Part shown: positions 1-7,306 of the stretch, one piece after another
How positions within the stretch are numbered: position 1 is the stretch's first letter
Layout of the letters: every line of letters starts with the position of its first letter
Origin: a virus
Strand: one strand, 5' to 3'
DNA length: 26,577 nucleotides
Virus record (IMG/VR): IMGVR_UViG_3300020459_000055
Span: 1 to 26,577 of that record
Translations under genes and position numbers: made by a program
The notes under the pieces: model-generated
What the model saw: only the letters and a program-made list of their open reading frames with translations
What the model was told of the DNA's origin: nothing
Database searches by the model: none

Positions 1-69
1 AATATCGTCAGAAGTGAAATGTTTACCCTCATATAACCAGGGGTTTTCATAAACTCCAACTTCAACCAT
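1..69 (-). CDS. Probable phage endonuclease-like protein, N-terminal 23 residues only
   Basis: The reading frame starts with ATG at 69 and runs off the left edge of the window, so only 23 residues are visible (beginning MVEVGVYENPWLYEG). The NPWLYxG...FTSDDI pattern resembles the N-terminus of a phage family, often annotated as putative endonuclease, that is common in T4-like and other marine phages. That assignment is from memory and rests on few residues. It follows the 40-aa gene after 25 nt, and a GATAAATA box sits 22 nt before its ATG. A competing frame starting at 88 gives a less protein-like sequence and was not preferred. Confidence 0.45.
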   Translation of the reverse strand, partial: MVEVGVYENPWLYEGKHFTSDDI

Positions 70-91
70 TGCATAAACTTTCTATTCATTT

Positions 92-99
92 TATTTATC
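92..99 (-). promoter_or_regulatory. Late-promoter-like box GATAAATA
   Basis: On the minus strand this reads GATAAATA, close to the T4 late octamer TATAAATA. It ends 22 nt before the ATG at 69, the same spacing as other boxes in this window. It overlaps the stop codon of the 40-aa gene, so it could be chance. Confidence 0.35.
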
Positions 100-217
100 C
101 ACCAGCAAAATCTTCCCAGTTCTCGCAACAAGATTCCTTGTATGCTTCTATCATATCATCAAGTTCCCATTTTATTTCTTCAGAGTTTGAATCCTGAGAA
201 GGTGTCTTTTTTGACAT
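95..217 (-). CDS. Hypothetical acidic 40-aa protein
   Basis: A short open frame starting at ATG 217 (MSKKTPSQDSNSEEIKW...) and ending at TAA 95-97. It is acidic, with a C-terminal CC pair followed by ENWEDF. Its start lies inside the last codons of nrdB, an overlap of 38 nt, as is usual for packed phage operons. I do not recognise a family. The complete frame, the gene order and the lack of any other gene here support it, but short size keeps confidence moderate. Confidence 0.5.
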   Translation of the reverse strand: MSKKTPSQDSNSEEIKWELDDMIEAYKESCCENWEDFAGG

Positions 218-1316
218 CTTGTTTGATTCCTCCGACGACATAACTCTCTACCTCCGTCTCTTGTGGTGCTACCTGAAGACCCTTTGAAGATATCCAGTGT
301 TGTGTCCAAGGTAATGGGTTGTTTCTCAAAGCAATATCATATTGAGGTTTAAGACCAATTGCTTTAATTCTTTTGTTAGCAATCCATTCAACATACTGAT
401 ATAATAATTTATCATTCAAACCAATCATACTTCCATCCTTGAACAGATACTCTGCCCATTTCTTCTCTTCATTGACACACTTATCAAACATTTTATATGT
501 CCACTCCTCTTCTTCTTTCATTATCTGAACCATATCAGGATCATCACCCTTTCTCCAATTATTTAATATTGTTTGGGTGAGAACAAGGTGTTGATTTTCA
601 TCTCTGGCGATGAGTGATATAATTTTAGCTGACCCTTCCATAACTTTGAGTTCACCAAAGGCAAAACTGCAAGCAAAACTAACATAAAACCTAATGCCTT
701 CCAGTATGTTAACATTAGCAACTGCCCTATAAAGTTTACGTTTCAATTCTTTCATCTCTATGACAGGTAAAGATGTATCTAAATCCCTATCAAGATGTTT
801 CCATAGATTACCCTGACCCCATATCTGTGCTTCATTAATAAAGTCATCATAAGAACCAGTAACACTAGCAGCACGTTCTAATATACGAGGGTCTTTGATT
901 ATAGTATCAAAAACTTCAGATGGATCAGAGTAAACATTCTTAATAACATATGTATAGGAACGACTATGAATCATCTCCATAAATCCCCATACTTCCATAC
1001 ATGCTTCTAACTCAGGTAAAGAGCAGTAAGGTATAAAAGCCATACCAGGAGCACGACCTTGTACACTATCAAGCATGATCTGGTATTTAAGATTGCTTGT
1101 ATAGATATGTTTTTGTTCTGGACGCAATGTTTGATAATCTGCACGATCTTTCTGTAGTGATACTTCTTCTGGTCGCCAAAAGTATCCTAACTGTTGAGTT
1201 GTTAATCTGTCAAATGTAGGATACTTATATGAATCATATCTTTGAACTCCCAATGGTTTACCAAAGAACATAGGTTGTTTTTTGGTATCAACTGCTTCAG
1301 TATTGAAGACAGTCAT
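180..1316 (-). CDS. nrdB: Ribonucleotide reductase class Ia, small (beta) subunit
   Basis: This is the radical-carrying subunit that works with NrdA to reduce ribonucleoside diphosphates to deoxyribonucleotides for phage DNA synthesis. Numbered from the upstream GTG at 1346, the di-iron ligands are visible as D93, E124, H127, E216, E250 and H253, and the radical tyrosine as Y131 in HSRSY. The sequence aligns with T4 NrdB from its start: MTVFNTEAVD here against T4 MSTVFNTNPVD. That is why I prefer the ATG at 1316 (378 aa) over the GTG at 1346, which would overlap nrdA by 20 nt. The AAGGA directly in front of this ATG is too close to be an ideal ribosome site, so the start is not certain. The C-terminus is intact. 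Confidence 0.95.
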   Translation of the reverse strand: MTVFNTEAVDTKKQPMFFGKPLGVQRYDSYKYPTFDRLTTQQLGYFWRPEEVSLQKDRADYQTLRPEQKHIYTSNLKYQIMLDSVQGRAPGMAFIPYCSLPELEACMEVWGFMEMIHSRSYTYVIKNVYSDPSEVFDTIIKDPRILERAASVTGSYDDFINEAQIWGQGNLWKHLDRDLDTSLPVIEMKELKRKLYRAVANVNILEGIRFYVSFACSFAFGELKVMEGSAKIISLIARDENQHLVLTQTILNNWRKGDDPDMVQIMKEEEEWTYKMFDKCVNEEKKWAEYLFKDGSMIGLNDKLLYQYVEWIANKRIKAIGLKPQYDIALRNNPLPWTQHWISSKGLQVAPQETEVESYVVGGIKQDVKKDTFSGFKL

Positions 1317-1326
1317 TCCTTTAATA

Positions 1327-3621
1327 TCAGATGGCACAGGATTCACACTCCTCCTCTTTAGCGTTACTTAATTCATTAATCAAATTTTGTAAATCTGGTT
1401 TATCTTCTTCTACTTCATCCGTCTTCATATCATTAGTATTCTGATAGTAAGATGTCTTCCATCCTAACTTATAGGTAGTCAAAAGATCTTGTGCCATAAC
1501 ACTTACAGGAACTTCATTGTCTGGATAGTGTTCTGGATTGTAAGACCAGTTACCACTTATACCTTGATCAAAGAACTTCTGCATGACTGCAACTATATTA
1601 ATATACCCAGTGTTATCAGGCATATCCCATAACAATGTGTAATTATTTTTTAAAGACCCATAAGATGGAACAACTTGCTTAAGGGGTCCTTTCTTCGATT
1701 TCTTAATGGACAGGTATCCTCTAGGAGGTTCGATTCCATTGGTAGCGTTTGACACAACGGAACTGCTCTCTGAAGGCATTTGTGCCGACAGTGTTGAGTG
1801 CCGTAATCCGTGCTCCAAGATAGATGCTCGAAGAGATTCCCAATCATGTTGTAATTTAGGATTGCTTATTTCATCGACATCTTTTTTATAAGTGTCGATT
1901 GGTAATATACCGTCTGAATATTTAGTTCTACCAAAGTCTTCACACCATCCCTTCTCTTTTGCAATCTGATTAGATGATTTTAAAAGATAGAACTGGAATG
2001 ATTCTGCAAGACTATGAACTGCATTCCATGCATCTTTAGAACCATAATCAAATCCAAGTTTTGCCAAATAATGTGCAAGACCAATGAACCCCACCCCAAG
2101 ACTTCTACGTGCCTTTGTCGCCCTTCCTGCTGCCACTACAGGGTAGTCTTGATAGTCAATCAATTCCTCCAATGCACGGACTGCAAGATCACATAACTCT
2201 TCTAATTCCTTATCAGAATTTACTTTACCAACATTAATTGCTGAAAGAATACATAAAGCAATTTCTCCAGTATGATCATCAATATGTTGAAGAGGATATG
2301 TTGGAAGAGTAATTTCCTGACAGAGGTTACTCATCTCTACTTTGTCTTTAAAAGATGAGTGACTGTTACAATGATCTATATTCATGATATAGATACGACC
2401 AGTCTCTGCTCTCTCCTTTAAAAGATCAAGGATGAGGGCTTGAGCACTAACCCTACGCTGTGGGACTGTCTCATCTTTTTCAAATTGTTTGTAGAGATCG
2501 TCGAAGCGATCAGTGCCAAAAGACTCGTAGAGACCAGGCACGTCGTGAGGACTAAAAAGAGATATCTCTTGGTTTCCGATGAAACGTTCATAAAATAATT
2601 TACTTAATTGGATGCTGTAGTCGAGTTTTCTGACTCGGTTGTCTTCTGTTCCTTTGTTGTTTTTGAGGACGAGGATGTCTTCGATTTCTTGATGCCAGAT
2701 AGGAAAGTGGACAGTAGCCGACCCTCCTCTAATGCCGTTTTGCGTACAGCATCTGACAGTGCTTTCAAATTTTTTGAGGAAGGGGACAACACCTGTGTGT
2801 TGAACCTCTCCCCCTCGGATTCTACTGTTGATGCCCCTGATCCTACCAGCGTTAATACCGATACCAGCCCTTTGTGCGACATACTTGCCAATAGCCATAT
2901 CGCTACTAAAGATACTATCGAGGGAGTCATCAACATCAACCAGAACACAAGATGCAAATTGACGAATGGGTGTTCTGACCCCTGCCATGATTGGTGTTGG
3001 GATGTTGATTCTGTGCTTGGAGATTGCGTCATAGTAACGTTTCACGTAGTTTAATCTTTTCTCTTTAGGATACTCTGCAAACATAGTCAGAGCTATCATG
3101 ATGTACATGAACTGAGGTGTCTCAAAGACCTGTCCTGTACTTCTATCCTGTACAAGATATTTATCTACAACCTGTCGGAGTCCAGCGTATGTAAATAATA
3201 AATCTCTATCATGATCTATGAAAGACTCGACAGTATGTATTTCTTCTAATGAATACTTGTCATAGATACCATGATCATATACCTTTGCACCTACTGCTCC
3301 TAGTATCTGACCTTCAAGTGTAGGGTATTCTTTACCACCATACACTTGCTTAGTCAAACCAAATAAAAGAAGTCTAGCAGCAACGAACTGATAGTTAGGA
3401 TTGTCAAGAGATATAAGATCATTAGCAGACTTGATAAGGATCTCTTGTATCTCTTCAGTTGTGATACCATCATAGAATTGTAATCCTGATTGTATTTCTA
3501 CCTGACTAGCAGAGACAGCAGCGAGTCCATCACATGCTTTCTCTACCATCTTATGTACTTTATCCAAGTCAAGGGTTGCTACTGCACCATTTCTTTTCTT
3601 TACCTTGGTTCCATTGGTCAT
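1327..3621 (-). CDS. nrdA: Ribonucleotide reductase class Ia, large (alpha) subunit
   Basis: Catalytic subunit of the aerobic ribonucleotide reductase, 764 aa and so full length for the T4/E. coli type. An ATP-cone-like regulatory region occupies about residues 5-95, so dATP feedback control may be kept. The active-site set is complete: C225 in FASCVLVD, C434 and E436 in SNLCQE, and C457 in ALCILSAIN. The radical-transfer pair Y725/Y726 lies in KTSYYQNT, and the redox-shuttle cysteines C759 and C762 are at the C-terminus (ECESCAI). Its ATG overlaps the primase stop as ATGA, so translation is probably coupled to the gene before it. nrdB follows immediately. No intein or intron interrupts it, although phage nrd genes often carry them. 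Confidence 0.97.
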   Translation of the reverse strand: MTNGTKVKKRNGAVATLDLDKVHKMVEKACDGLAAVSASQVEIQSGLQFYDGITTEEIQEILIKSANDLISLDNPNYQFVAARLLLFGLTKQVYGGKEYPTLEGQILGAVGAKVYDHGIYDKYSLEEIHTVESFIDHDRDLLFTYAGLRQVVDKYLVQDRSTGQVFETPQFMYIMIALTMFAEYPKEKRLNYVKRYYDAISKHRINIPTPIMAGVRTPIRQFASCVLVDVDDSLDSIFSSDMAIGKYVAQRAGIGINAGRIRGINSRIRGGEVQHTGVVPFLKKFESTVRCCTQNGIRGGSATVHFPIWHQEIEDILVLKNNKGTEDNRVRKLDYSIQLSKLFYERFIGNQEISLFSPHDVPGLYESFGTDRFDDLYKQFEKDETVPQRRVSAQALILDLLKERAETGRIYIMNIDHCNSHSSFKDKVEMSNLCQEITLPTYPLQHIDDHTGEIALCILSAINVGKVNSDKELEELCDLAVRALEELIDYQDYPVVAAGRATKARRSLGVGFIGLAHYLAKLGFDYGSKDAWNAVHSLAESFQFYLLKSSNQIAKEKGWCEDFGRTKYSDGILPIDTYKKDVDEISNPKLQHDWESLRASILEHGLRHSTLSAQMPSESSSVVSNATNGIEPPRGYLSIKKSKKGPLKQVVPSYGSLKNNYTLLWDMPDNTGYINIVAVMQKFFDQGISGNWSYNPEHYPDNEVPVSVMAQDLLTTYKLGWKTSYYQNTNDMKTDEVEEDKPDLQNLINELSNAKEEECESCAI

Positions 3622-4616
3622 ATCTTTTTCCAGTTTGTGAATTGTAGTTTTGCTTCTAACCCTTGATAGGTATTGTCTTTCAGTATCTTCTGGACATCAT
3701 GTCCTGCTAAGATCATATCATTAATATCTTTTTGTGTCACTGATTGTTGCCAGATAACAACTCTTTCTCCTCTGTCAATTGTTCTGGAGATTCTGTCAAC
3801 GATTTGTCTGTTACGAGGTTCGTTATCATAAACCCAAATATAATCGCTCCAACCAAACGTCCGAAGATCAACATCAGACCCAGCCATCGCAACGGAATTA
3901 TCCACGAAGGTGGAGTCAAACGGTCCTTCAACAATGTAAATCGGTTTGCTTTCATCTATCTTATCCAATCCATATATTTTGGGTAAACCCTTTTCAAGTA
4001 TGATAGTAATGTATTTGATCTTTGCCTTTAAAGACAAAGACCTCCCTTGGAATCCAAAACAGTTACCCTCCCTATCATAGAAGGGTATTATTATTCGGGA
4101 CTCCTCGTGGGAGGTGCTGTCAAAAGTTTGCTGAACAGAGTTAGTCCATTCTTTAAACTTTTCACAGTAGTAAAAATCACAGAGTCTATCTTGTGGAATG
4201 TTTCGTTTCTCAAGATATCTCCGTGCTTCGTGTGATTTATTTATGTCTGAAATTCTTTCAAGTTTACCGAATATATTCTTCTTGAATTCGGGTGGTTTGA
4301 AATCAAACTTAGGGGTAGGCACGTACCTTCCTTTACCAGTTCTACCGTCCTGATACATCTCCATGACAAATTGATTGTACAAAGATACATCAAAGTCCTT
4401 CAAGAACTTAGTAAAACTTTTACTCACACCACAGTTGTGACACTTGAATGTGTAAGTATTCTTGAAACCAAATAGATATCCTCTTGCTTTGTTACTATGC
4501 TTCTTCGAGTCACCACAATAGGGACAACGAAAGTTGTATAGATTATTCTTCTTCTTCGCAAACTTAGGTAGTCTGGAAGAGATCTCTAAGATATATTTGG
4601 TTTCGACTGCTGCCAA
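3618..4616 (-). CDS. 61: T4 gp61-like DNA primase
   Basis: Makes RNA primers for lagging-strand synthesis and acts with the gp41 helicase encoded at 15669-17060. The 332-aa protein has an N-terminal zinc ribbon, C31-x2-C34 and C59-x2-C62 (CPYC and CHNC), followed by a TOPRIM-type catalytic region with YIVEGPFDS (E230) and VYDNEPRN (D264). The length matches T4 gp61 (about 340 aa). The start at 4616 lies inside the 3' end of the preceding membrane-protein gene (31-nt overlap), and the stop overlaps the nrdA start as ATGA. No separate promoter is visible, so it is probably read through from the virion block upstream or coupled to it, an unusual neighbour for a replication gene. Confidence 0.93.
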   Translation of the reverse strand: MAAVETKYILEISSRLPKFAKKKNNLYNFRCPYCGDSKKHSNKARGYLFGFKNTYTFKCHNCGVSKSFTKFLKDFDVSLYNQFVMEMYQDGRTGKGRYVPTPKFDFKPPEFKKNIFGKLERISDINKSHEARRYLEKRNIPQDRLCDFYYCEKFKEWTNSVQQTFDSTSHEESRIIIPFYDREGNCFGFQGRSLSLKAKIKYITIILEKGLPKIYGLDKIDESKPIYIVEGPFDSTFVDNSVAMAGSDVDLRTFGWSDYIWVYDNEPRNRQIVDRISRTIDRGERVVIWQQSVTQKDINDMILAGHDVQKILKDNTYQGLEAKLQFTNWKKI

Positions 4617-5005
4617 TTTTGAATATCTGCTGCATCTATCATAGCAGACTGACTACTCTGTGTCAAGATTGGCTTGATTATTTTTTGTCCGACTGGACTA
4701 ACCATGAAAGATATAATAGCAAGACCACCAAAGATAGTCCACATTTTCTTTTCCATCGTTCTAAGACGCTCATCGATTTTTCTGATGTCTCTTTCACAGC
4801 CTGCCTTTATCTCCGTTGATTGTCTGTTTACTTCACGATGAAGACTCTCAACCTTCTCAAATAATACTGCGTCTATACGATCTTGCTTGTCTAGTTTCTC
4901 ATTATGTACAGCAAGAAGTTGTCCCATCTTTACAGAGTTTTCCTGTAGAGTCGAGACAACTTTTTCCAGTCGTTCTATTATTGCTGAATTGATACTCTCT
5001 GCCAT
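4586..5005 (-). CDS. Coiled-coil protein with one membrane segment
   Basis: A 139-aa protein starting MAESINSAII. Residues 5-87 are charged and heptad-like, consistent with a coiled coil, and residues 88-110 (starting MWTIFGGLAIISFMV) form one membrane segment close to the C-terminus. I chose the ATG at 5005 because it makes a TAATG overlap with the preceding stop and has GGAAG about 9 nt upstream. An ATG at 5020 would add five residues. The layout (coiled coil, then LRTMEKKMW, then membrane helix) is the same as in the 102-aa protein at 24852-25160, with RIRALEKWVW at the equivalent place. Such proteins resemble XhlA-like or holin-accessory proteins, but no function can be assigned. Confidence 0.75.
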   Translation of the reverse strand: MAESINSAIIERLEKVVSTLQENSVKMGQLLAVHNEKLDKQDRIDAVLFEKVESLHREVNRQSTEIKAGCERDIRKIDERLRTMEKKMWTIFGGLAIISFMVSPVGQKIIKPILTQSSQSAMIDAADIQNWQQSKPNIS

Positions 5006-5193
5006 TAGTCTTTCTTCCAAGCCACTCGTGTGCGGTATCTACCAATGGGGGTAGGCTTCCTTTTCTTTTTTGGTTTGACAATGACTGTAGAATTATCATC
5101 ACCTGTCCCAGAGACAGCAGTGCCAGTAGCATTGGTGGGAGCACCTGCACCAGCATCTTCAAACAGTGACATAAATTCTTTGAAGGTCTTCAT
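5005..5193 (-). CDS. Small protein with a capsid-targeting-like N-terminus
   Basis: A 62-aa protein beginning MKTFKEFMSLFEDAGAG and ending in a lysine/arginine-rich tail (KPKKKRKP...). The opening resembles the capsid targeting sequence of the T4 internal proteins (MKTYQEFIAEA, from memory), and LFE-D fits the L/I-x-E cleavage rule of the T4 gp21 prohead protease. The rest is low complexity (Ala, Thr, Gly) and then basic, as expected for a small internal head protein that touches DNA. It overlaps the preceding gene as ATGA and the following one as TAATG. The role is inferred from the N-terminus and the company of probable virion genes. Confidence 0.7.
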   Translation of the reverse strand: MKTFKEFMSLFEDAGAGAPTNATGTAVSGTGDDNSTVIVKPKKKRKPTPIGRYRTRVAWKKD

Positions 5194-5561
5194 ATCTCTC
5201 TAAGTTGTTTATAAAGAATATAATCTACAGGTATAGCATCTAACTGTTCACTAGGAACATTCGGATACCTTTCCAAAAACATTTGTATTGTTTTTATAGC
5301 AGACCAATACTCCTCTTTAGACTTATAATAAAGCATAGGAGTTGCTGCATCATCAAACACATTATAAAGGATTATTATATGATTGATAAGTAAATGTAAT
5401 TTTATATCCCCAGTCTCCACATACTTTTTCAGATGTCTTTGTACGTACTTGAATCTTTTTAGATCCTCGTAAAAGTCATCCTTAGTAGAAGAGCTGGGGT
5501 TATAGTAATGACGTATAGCGAAGAACAGGTAAGTGTCCTCGTTCAATTTATCAAGAAACAT
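5190..5561 (-). CDS. Conserved hypothetical protein, 123 aa
   Basis: Starts MFLDKLNEDTYLFFAIRHYYNP. It is mostly alpha-helical by composition, aromatic-rich, with no cysteine or signal peptide. I recall similar small proteins with FDDAATPMLYYK-like segments in T4-like marine phages, usually unnamed, but I cannot give a function. It lies 17 nt after the 191-aa structural protein gene and ends in an ATGA overlap with the 62-aa gene, so it belongs to the same late transcript driven from the box at 6182-6189. Confidence 0.75.
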   Translation of the reverse strand: MFLDKLNEDTYLFFAIRHYYNPSSSTKDDFYEDLKRFKYVQRHLKKYVETGDIKLHLLINHIIILYNVFDDAATPMLYYKSKEEYWSAIKTIQMFLERYPNVPSEQLDAIPVDYILYKQLREI

Positions 5562-5578
5562 TATAATAATTCAGATTA

Positions 5579-6154
5579 TCAGCTTGCTGTGAAGGTCTTG
5601 GTTGTTCCAGATCCACCAGCACCTTTTGTATCACCTAGAACAAATACTTTATCAGATGCTGTGTTTGTACCAGCGTCTTTGATTGTTCCAGATATTGTTT
5701 GAGCACCAATAGTATGTACCTTACCAGTTGCAGCGGCTGTAAATGTAAACTCAGCACGGTTAGTACCTGTTTGAGCAGCAGCAGTTGCAGTAATGGATGC
5801 ACTGTCTGTAGTATTAGTAACTACAAGTGTTGCACCGTTGGTAACATCAACCTTCTCGTTGTATATAACAACAACGGATCCAGTAGCACCACCAGCATAT
5901 GAAGTCTCCTCAAAGAAAACAGCAGTGATAGTAGCAGCACCTATGGTATCTGTTCCAGATCCACCAGCACCAACGAGTCCGTCTATTGATACTAGAACTT
6001 CATCCCAGAATTTTGTTTTTGCAGCATTTTTATAGTGACGAAGTACCCAACCTTGGTTGGTAGCGAAACAGTTCTGAGGATCATGGGAGGCTGCTCCACG
6101 AGTCAGATACTTTGGCTTAGATTCGTCTGAAGTAGTTTTTCCCCAGAGTGGCAT
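5579..6154 (-). CDS. Probable virion structural protein with an Ig-like central domain
   Basis: A 191-aa protein. Residues 1-60 (MPLWGKTTSDESKPKYLTRG..., NQGWVLRHY) look like the conserved N-terminal part of a cyanophage protein family. A glycine linker GAGGSGT follows, then a threonine/valine-rich, beta-strand-like domain of about 100 residues resembling phage Ig-like domains, then a second GAGGSGT linker and a short tail. The two linkers are encoded by identical 21-nt DNA repeats. No cysteine apart from C29. It is the first gene after a perfect TATAAATA late box. I infer a particle surface role from composition and late control; the exact structure is unknown. Confidence 0.7.
   Translation of the reverse strand: MPLWGKTTSDESKPKYLTRGAASHDPQNCFATNQGWVLRHYKNAAKTKFWDEVLVSIDGLVGAGGSGTDTIGAATITAVFFEETSYAGGATGSVVVIYNEKVDVTNGATLVVTNTTDSASITATAAAQTGTNRAEFTFTAAATGKVHTIGAQTISGTIKDAGTNTASDKVFVLGDTKGAGGSGTTKTFTAS
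5603..5623. repeat. 21-bp direct repeat, copy 1
   Basis: Identical 21-bp sequence at 5951-5971. Both copies encode the GAGGSGT linker that bounds the Ig-like domain of the 191-aa protein. The flanking bases differ. Confidence 0.85.
5951..5971. repeat. 21-bp direct repeat, copy 2
   Basis: Second copy of the repeat at 5603-5623, in the same orientation and 348 bp away. Together they frame the DNA for the central Ig-like domain. Confidence 0.85.
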
Positions 6155-6181
6155 TGTTCTATAGCATACACAATATAATTC

Positions 6182-6189
6182 TATTTATA
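6182..6189 (-). promoter_or_regulatory. T4-type late promoter TATAAATA
   Basis: A perfect match on the minus strand to the T4 late octamer TATAAATA, ending 27 nt before the ATG at 6154. It would drive the 191-aa structural gene and the small genes after it. Confidence 0.7.
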
Positions 6190-6192
6190 CCT

Positions 6193-6360
6193 TTATAATC
6201 GCAAAGATTTCTTTATCTTTGCAACAATAACATCATCCAAATCATTATCAGTTTCTTTAGATAACTTCTCAGCTATCTCTATTAGAAACAGTTTTACCTT
6301 TGGTGACTTGAGTTGTTTTATTATAACACCTTTAGCAACAGGTAGTAATAAACTAAGCAT
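6193..6360 (-). CDS. Small hypothetical protein, 55 aa
   Basis: A complete frame from ATG 6360 to TAA 6193-6195, beginning MLSLLLPVAKGVIIKQLKSP and continuing as an amphipathic, charged helix (EIAEKLSKETDNDLDDVIV). The first 15 residues are hydrophobic and may attach to a membrane. It overlaps the end of the lipase gene by 8 nt, suggesting coupled translation, and its 3' end lies next to the late promoter of the following gene. Family unknown. The overlap and clean composition make it a likely real gene. Confidence 0.6.
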   Translation of the reverse strand: MLSLLLPVAKGVIIKQLKSPKVKLFLIEIAEKLSKETDNDLDDVIVAKIKKSLRL

Positions 6361-6955
6361 AGTATTTTACAGCAGCATCATAATATGATCCTATGTTATG
6401 ATCTGCTACACCATCAAACCTAGTCTCATTCTCATCTTTGAGTCTTGTAACTGGATGAGTATGTACATATCCTGCTAAGTATGGAGGTGTGCTTGGAACA
6501 ATATCATCCCCATGTACAAAGCGAATATGCTCAAGGTCTTTGATTCTACTACGTAGTCTGCGTCCACCTGGTCTAGGTGATCCAGCAGTAACCAATGCAA
6601 TATTCTTATTACCAGATTCCCATAGGAGATCAGCAATCAATGTAGCAGTAGCACCACCAAGTGAATGACCTGCTATCACTAATTTTCTTTTAGGATCCAA
6701 TCCTTCATAAGCAACTACCAATTCTGCTAGTGTCCTATTGCAATTGTTTTTGAATCCTCTATGACAATCATCCCTCTTGATGAGAAACTTTAGATTAGTT
6801 ATCCAATCTGTTTTCTCCTTGGTTCCTTCTACTGCAAGTATAGTATGACCTTCTATCTTTCTACTAACTAAAAAATCCTTTTCATTAGGATACACATCCC
6901 GACAACACTTCAGTGCTTCCAAGATAACTTCCTTTGGTAAAGTCATTTGTTTCAA
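6353..6955 (-). CDS. Class-3 lipase-like alpha/beta hydrolase
   Basis: A 200-aa protein with the serine-hydrolase elbow GHSLGG (nucleophile S98) followed by GATATLIADLLWE, then TAGSPRPGG, HGDDIVPSTPP (probable acid D151) and a late His (H186 in ADHNIGSYYD). This is the order of the class-3 lipase family. No signal peptide is seen, so the enzyme either acts inside the cell or is carried in the particle. It could hydrolyse membrane lipids or esters during lysis or entry; the substrate cannot be read from the sequence. It sits in the late block, with a CTAAATA box just before its start. M4 at 6946 is an alternative start. Confidence 0.82.
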   Translation of the reverse strand: MKQMTLPKEVILEALKCCRDVYPNEKDFLVSRKIEGHTILAVEGTKEKTDWITNLKFLIKRDDCHRGFKNNCNRTLAELVVAYEGLDPKRKLVIAGHSLGGATATLIADLLWESGNKNIALVTAGSPRPGGRRLRSRIKDLEHIRFVHGDDIVPSTPPYLAGYVHTHPVTRLKDENETRFDGVADHNIGSYYDAAVKYYA

Positions 6956-6965
6956 GTAACTGGCT

Positions 6966-6972
6966 TATTTAG
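6966..6972 (-). promoter_or_regulatory. Late-promoter-like box CTAAATA
   Basis: Minus-strand CTAAATA between the 110-aa gene and the lipase gene, only 10 nt before ATG 6955 but 19 nt before the alternative start at 6946. It also forms the loop region of a short GGCT/AGCC palindrome (6962-6974). Confidence 0.45.
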
Positions 6973-6973
6973 C

Positions 6974-7306
6974 CTAATCCTTATTAGAAACCCACTTTCC
7001 GTTGACTAATTTCTTGACCTCACCTGGTCGTAAAGCATTCTTTTTCTTCGCTGCCTCACGATCAGACTTCCATTTGGCATAAGTTTTCTTTCCTTGAGGA
7101 GTACCAGCTTTTCCTACAGTCTTACTACCATGTCTCATCACATCTCTTCTATGCTCATTATCAGCATCTCTTTCTTTCTCTTTCTTCTGAGCTTTCTGAT
7201 CAGAGTACCATGAGAGTTTCCTCTCATCGAACTGATCCCTATGTTCAGGATCAAAACTAGACTTAGGACCTAAAGAGTCTGGTAAGAAATCGTATAAGTT
7301 TATCAT
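6974..7306 (-). CDS. Hypothetical charged 110-aa protein
   Basis: Starts MINLYDFLPDSLGPKSSFDP; the remainder is strongly basic and hydrophilic with many Lys/Glu/Asp repeats (DQKAQKKEKERDAD) and ends KLVNGKWVSNKD. There is no membrane segment or cysteine. Its ATG overlaps the stop of the lysine-rich gene before it (ATGA), so both are probably made together. The lysine-rich character matches its two upstream neighbours and suggests a shared role, perhaps inside the particle, but no family was recognised. Confidence 0.72.
   Translation of the reverse strand: MINLYDFLPDSLGPKSSFDPEHRDQFDERKLSWYSDQKAQKKEKERDADNEHRRDVMRHGSKTVGKAGTPQGKKTYAKWKSDREAAKKKNALRPGEVKKLVNGKWVSNKD

Noticed and set aside
2604-3054. 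Long open frames of 142 and 148 codons on other frames inside nrdA
   Set aside because: They lie wholly within conserved nrdA, have no ribosome site and are compositional shadows of it.
6962-6974. GGCT/AGCC palindrome as a terminator
   Set aside because: Only 4 bp with no T run; more likely incidental around the CTAAATA box.
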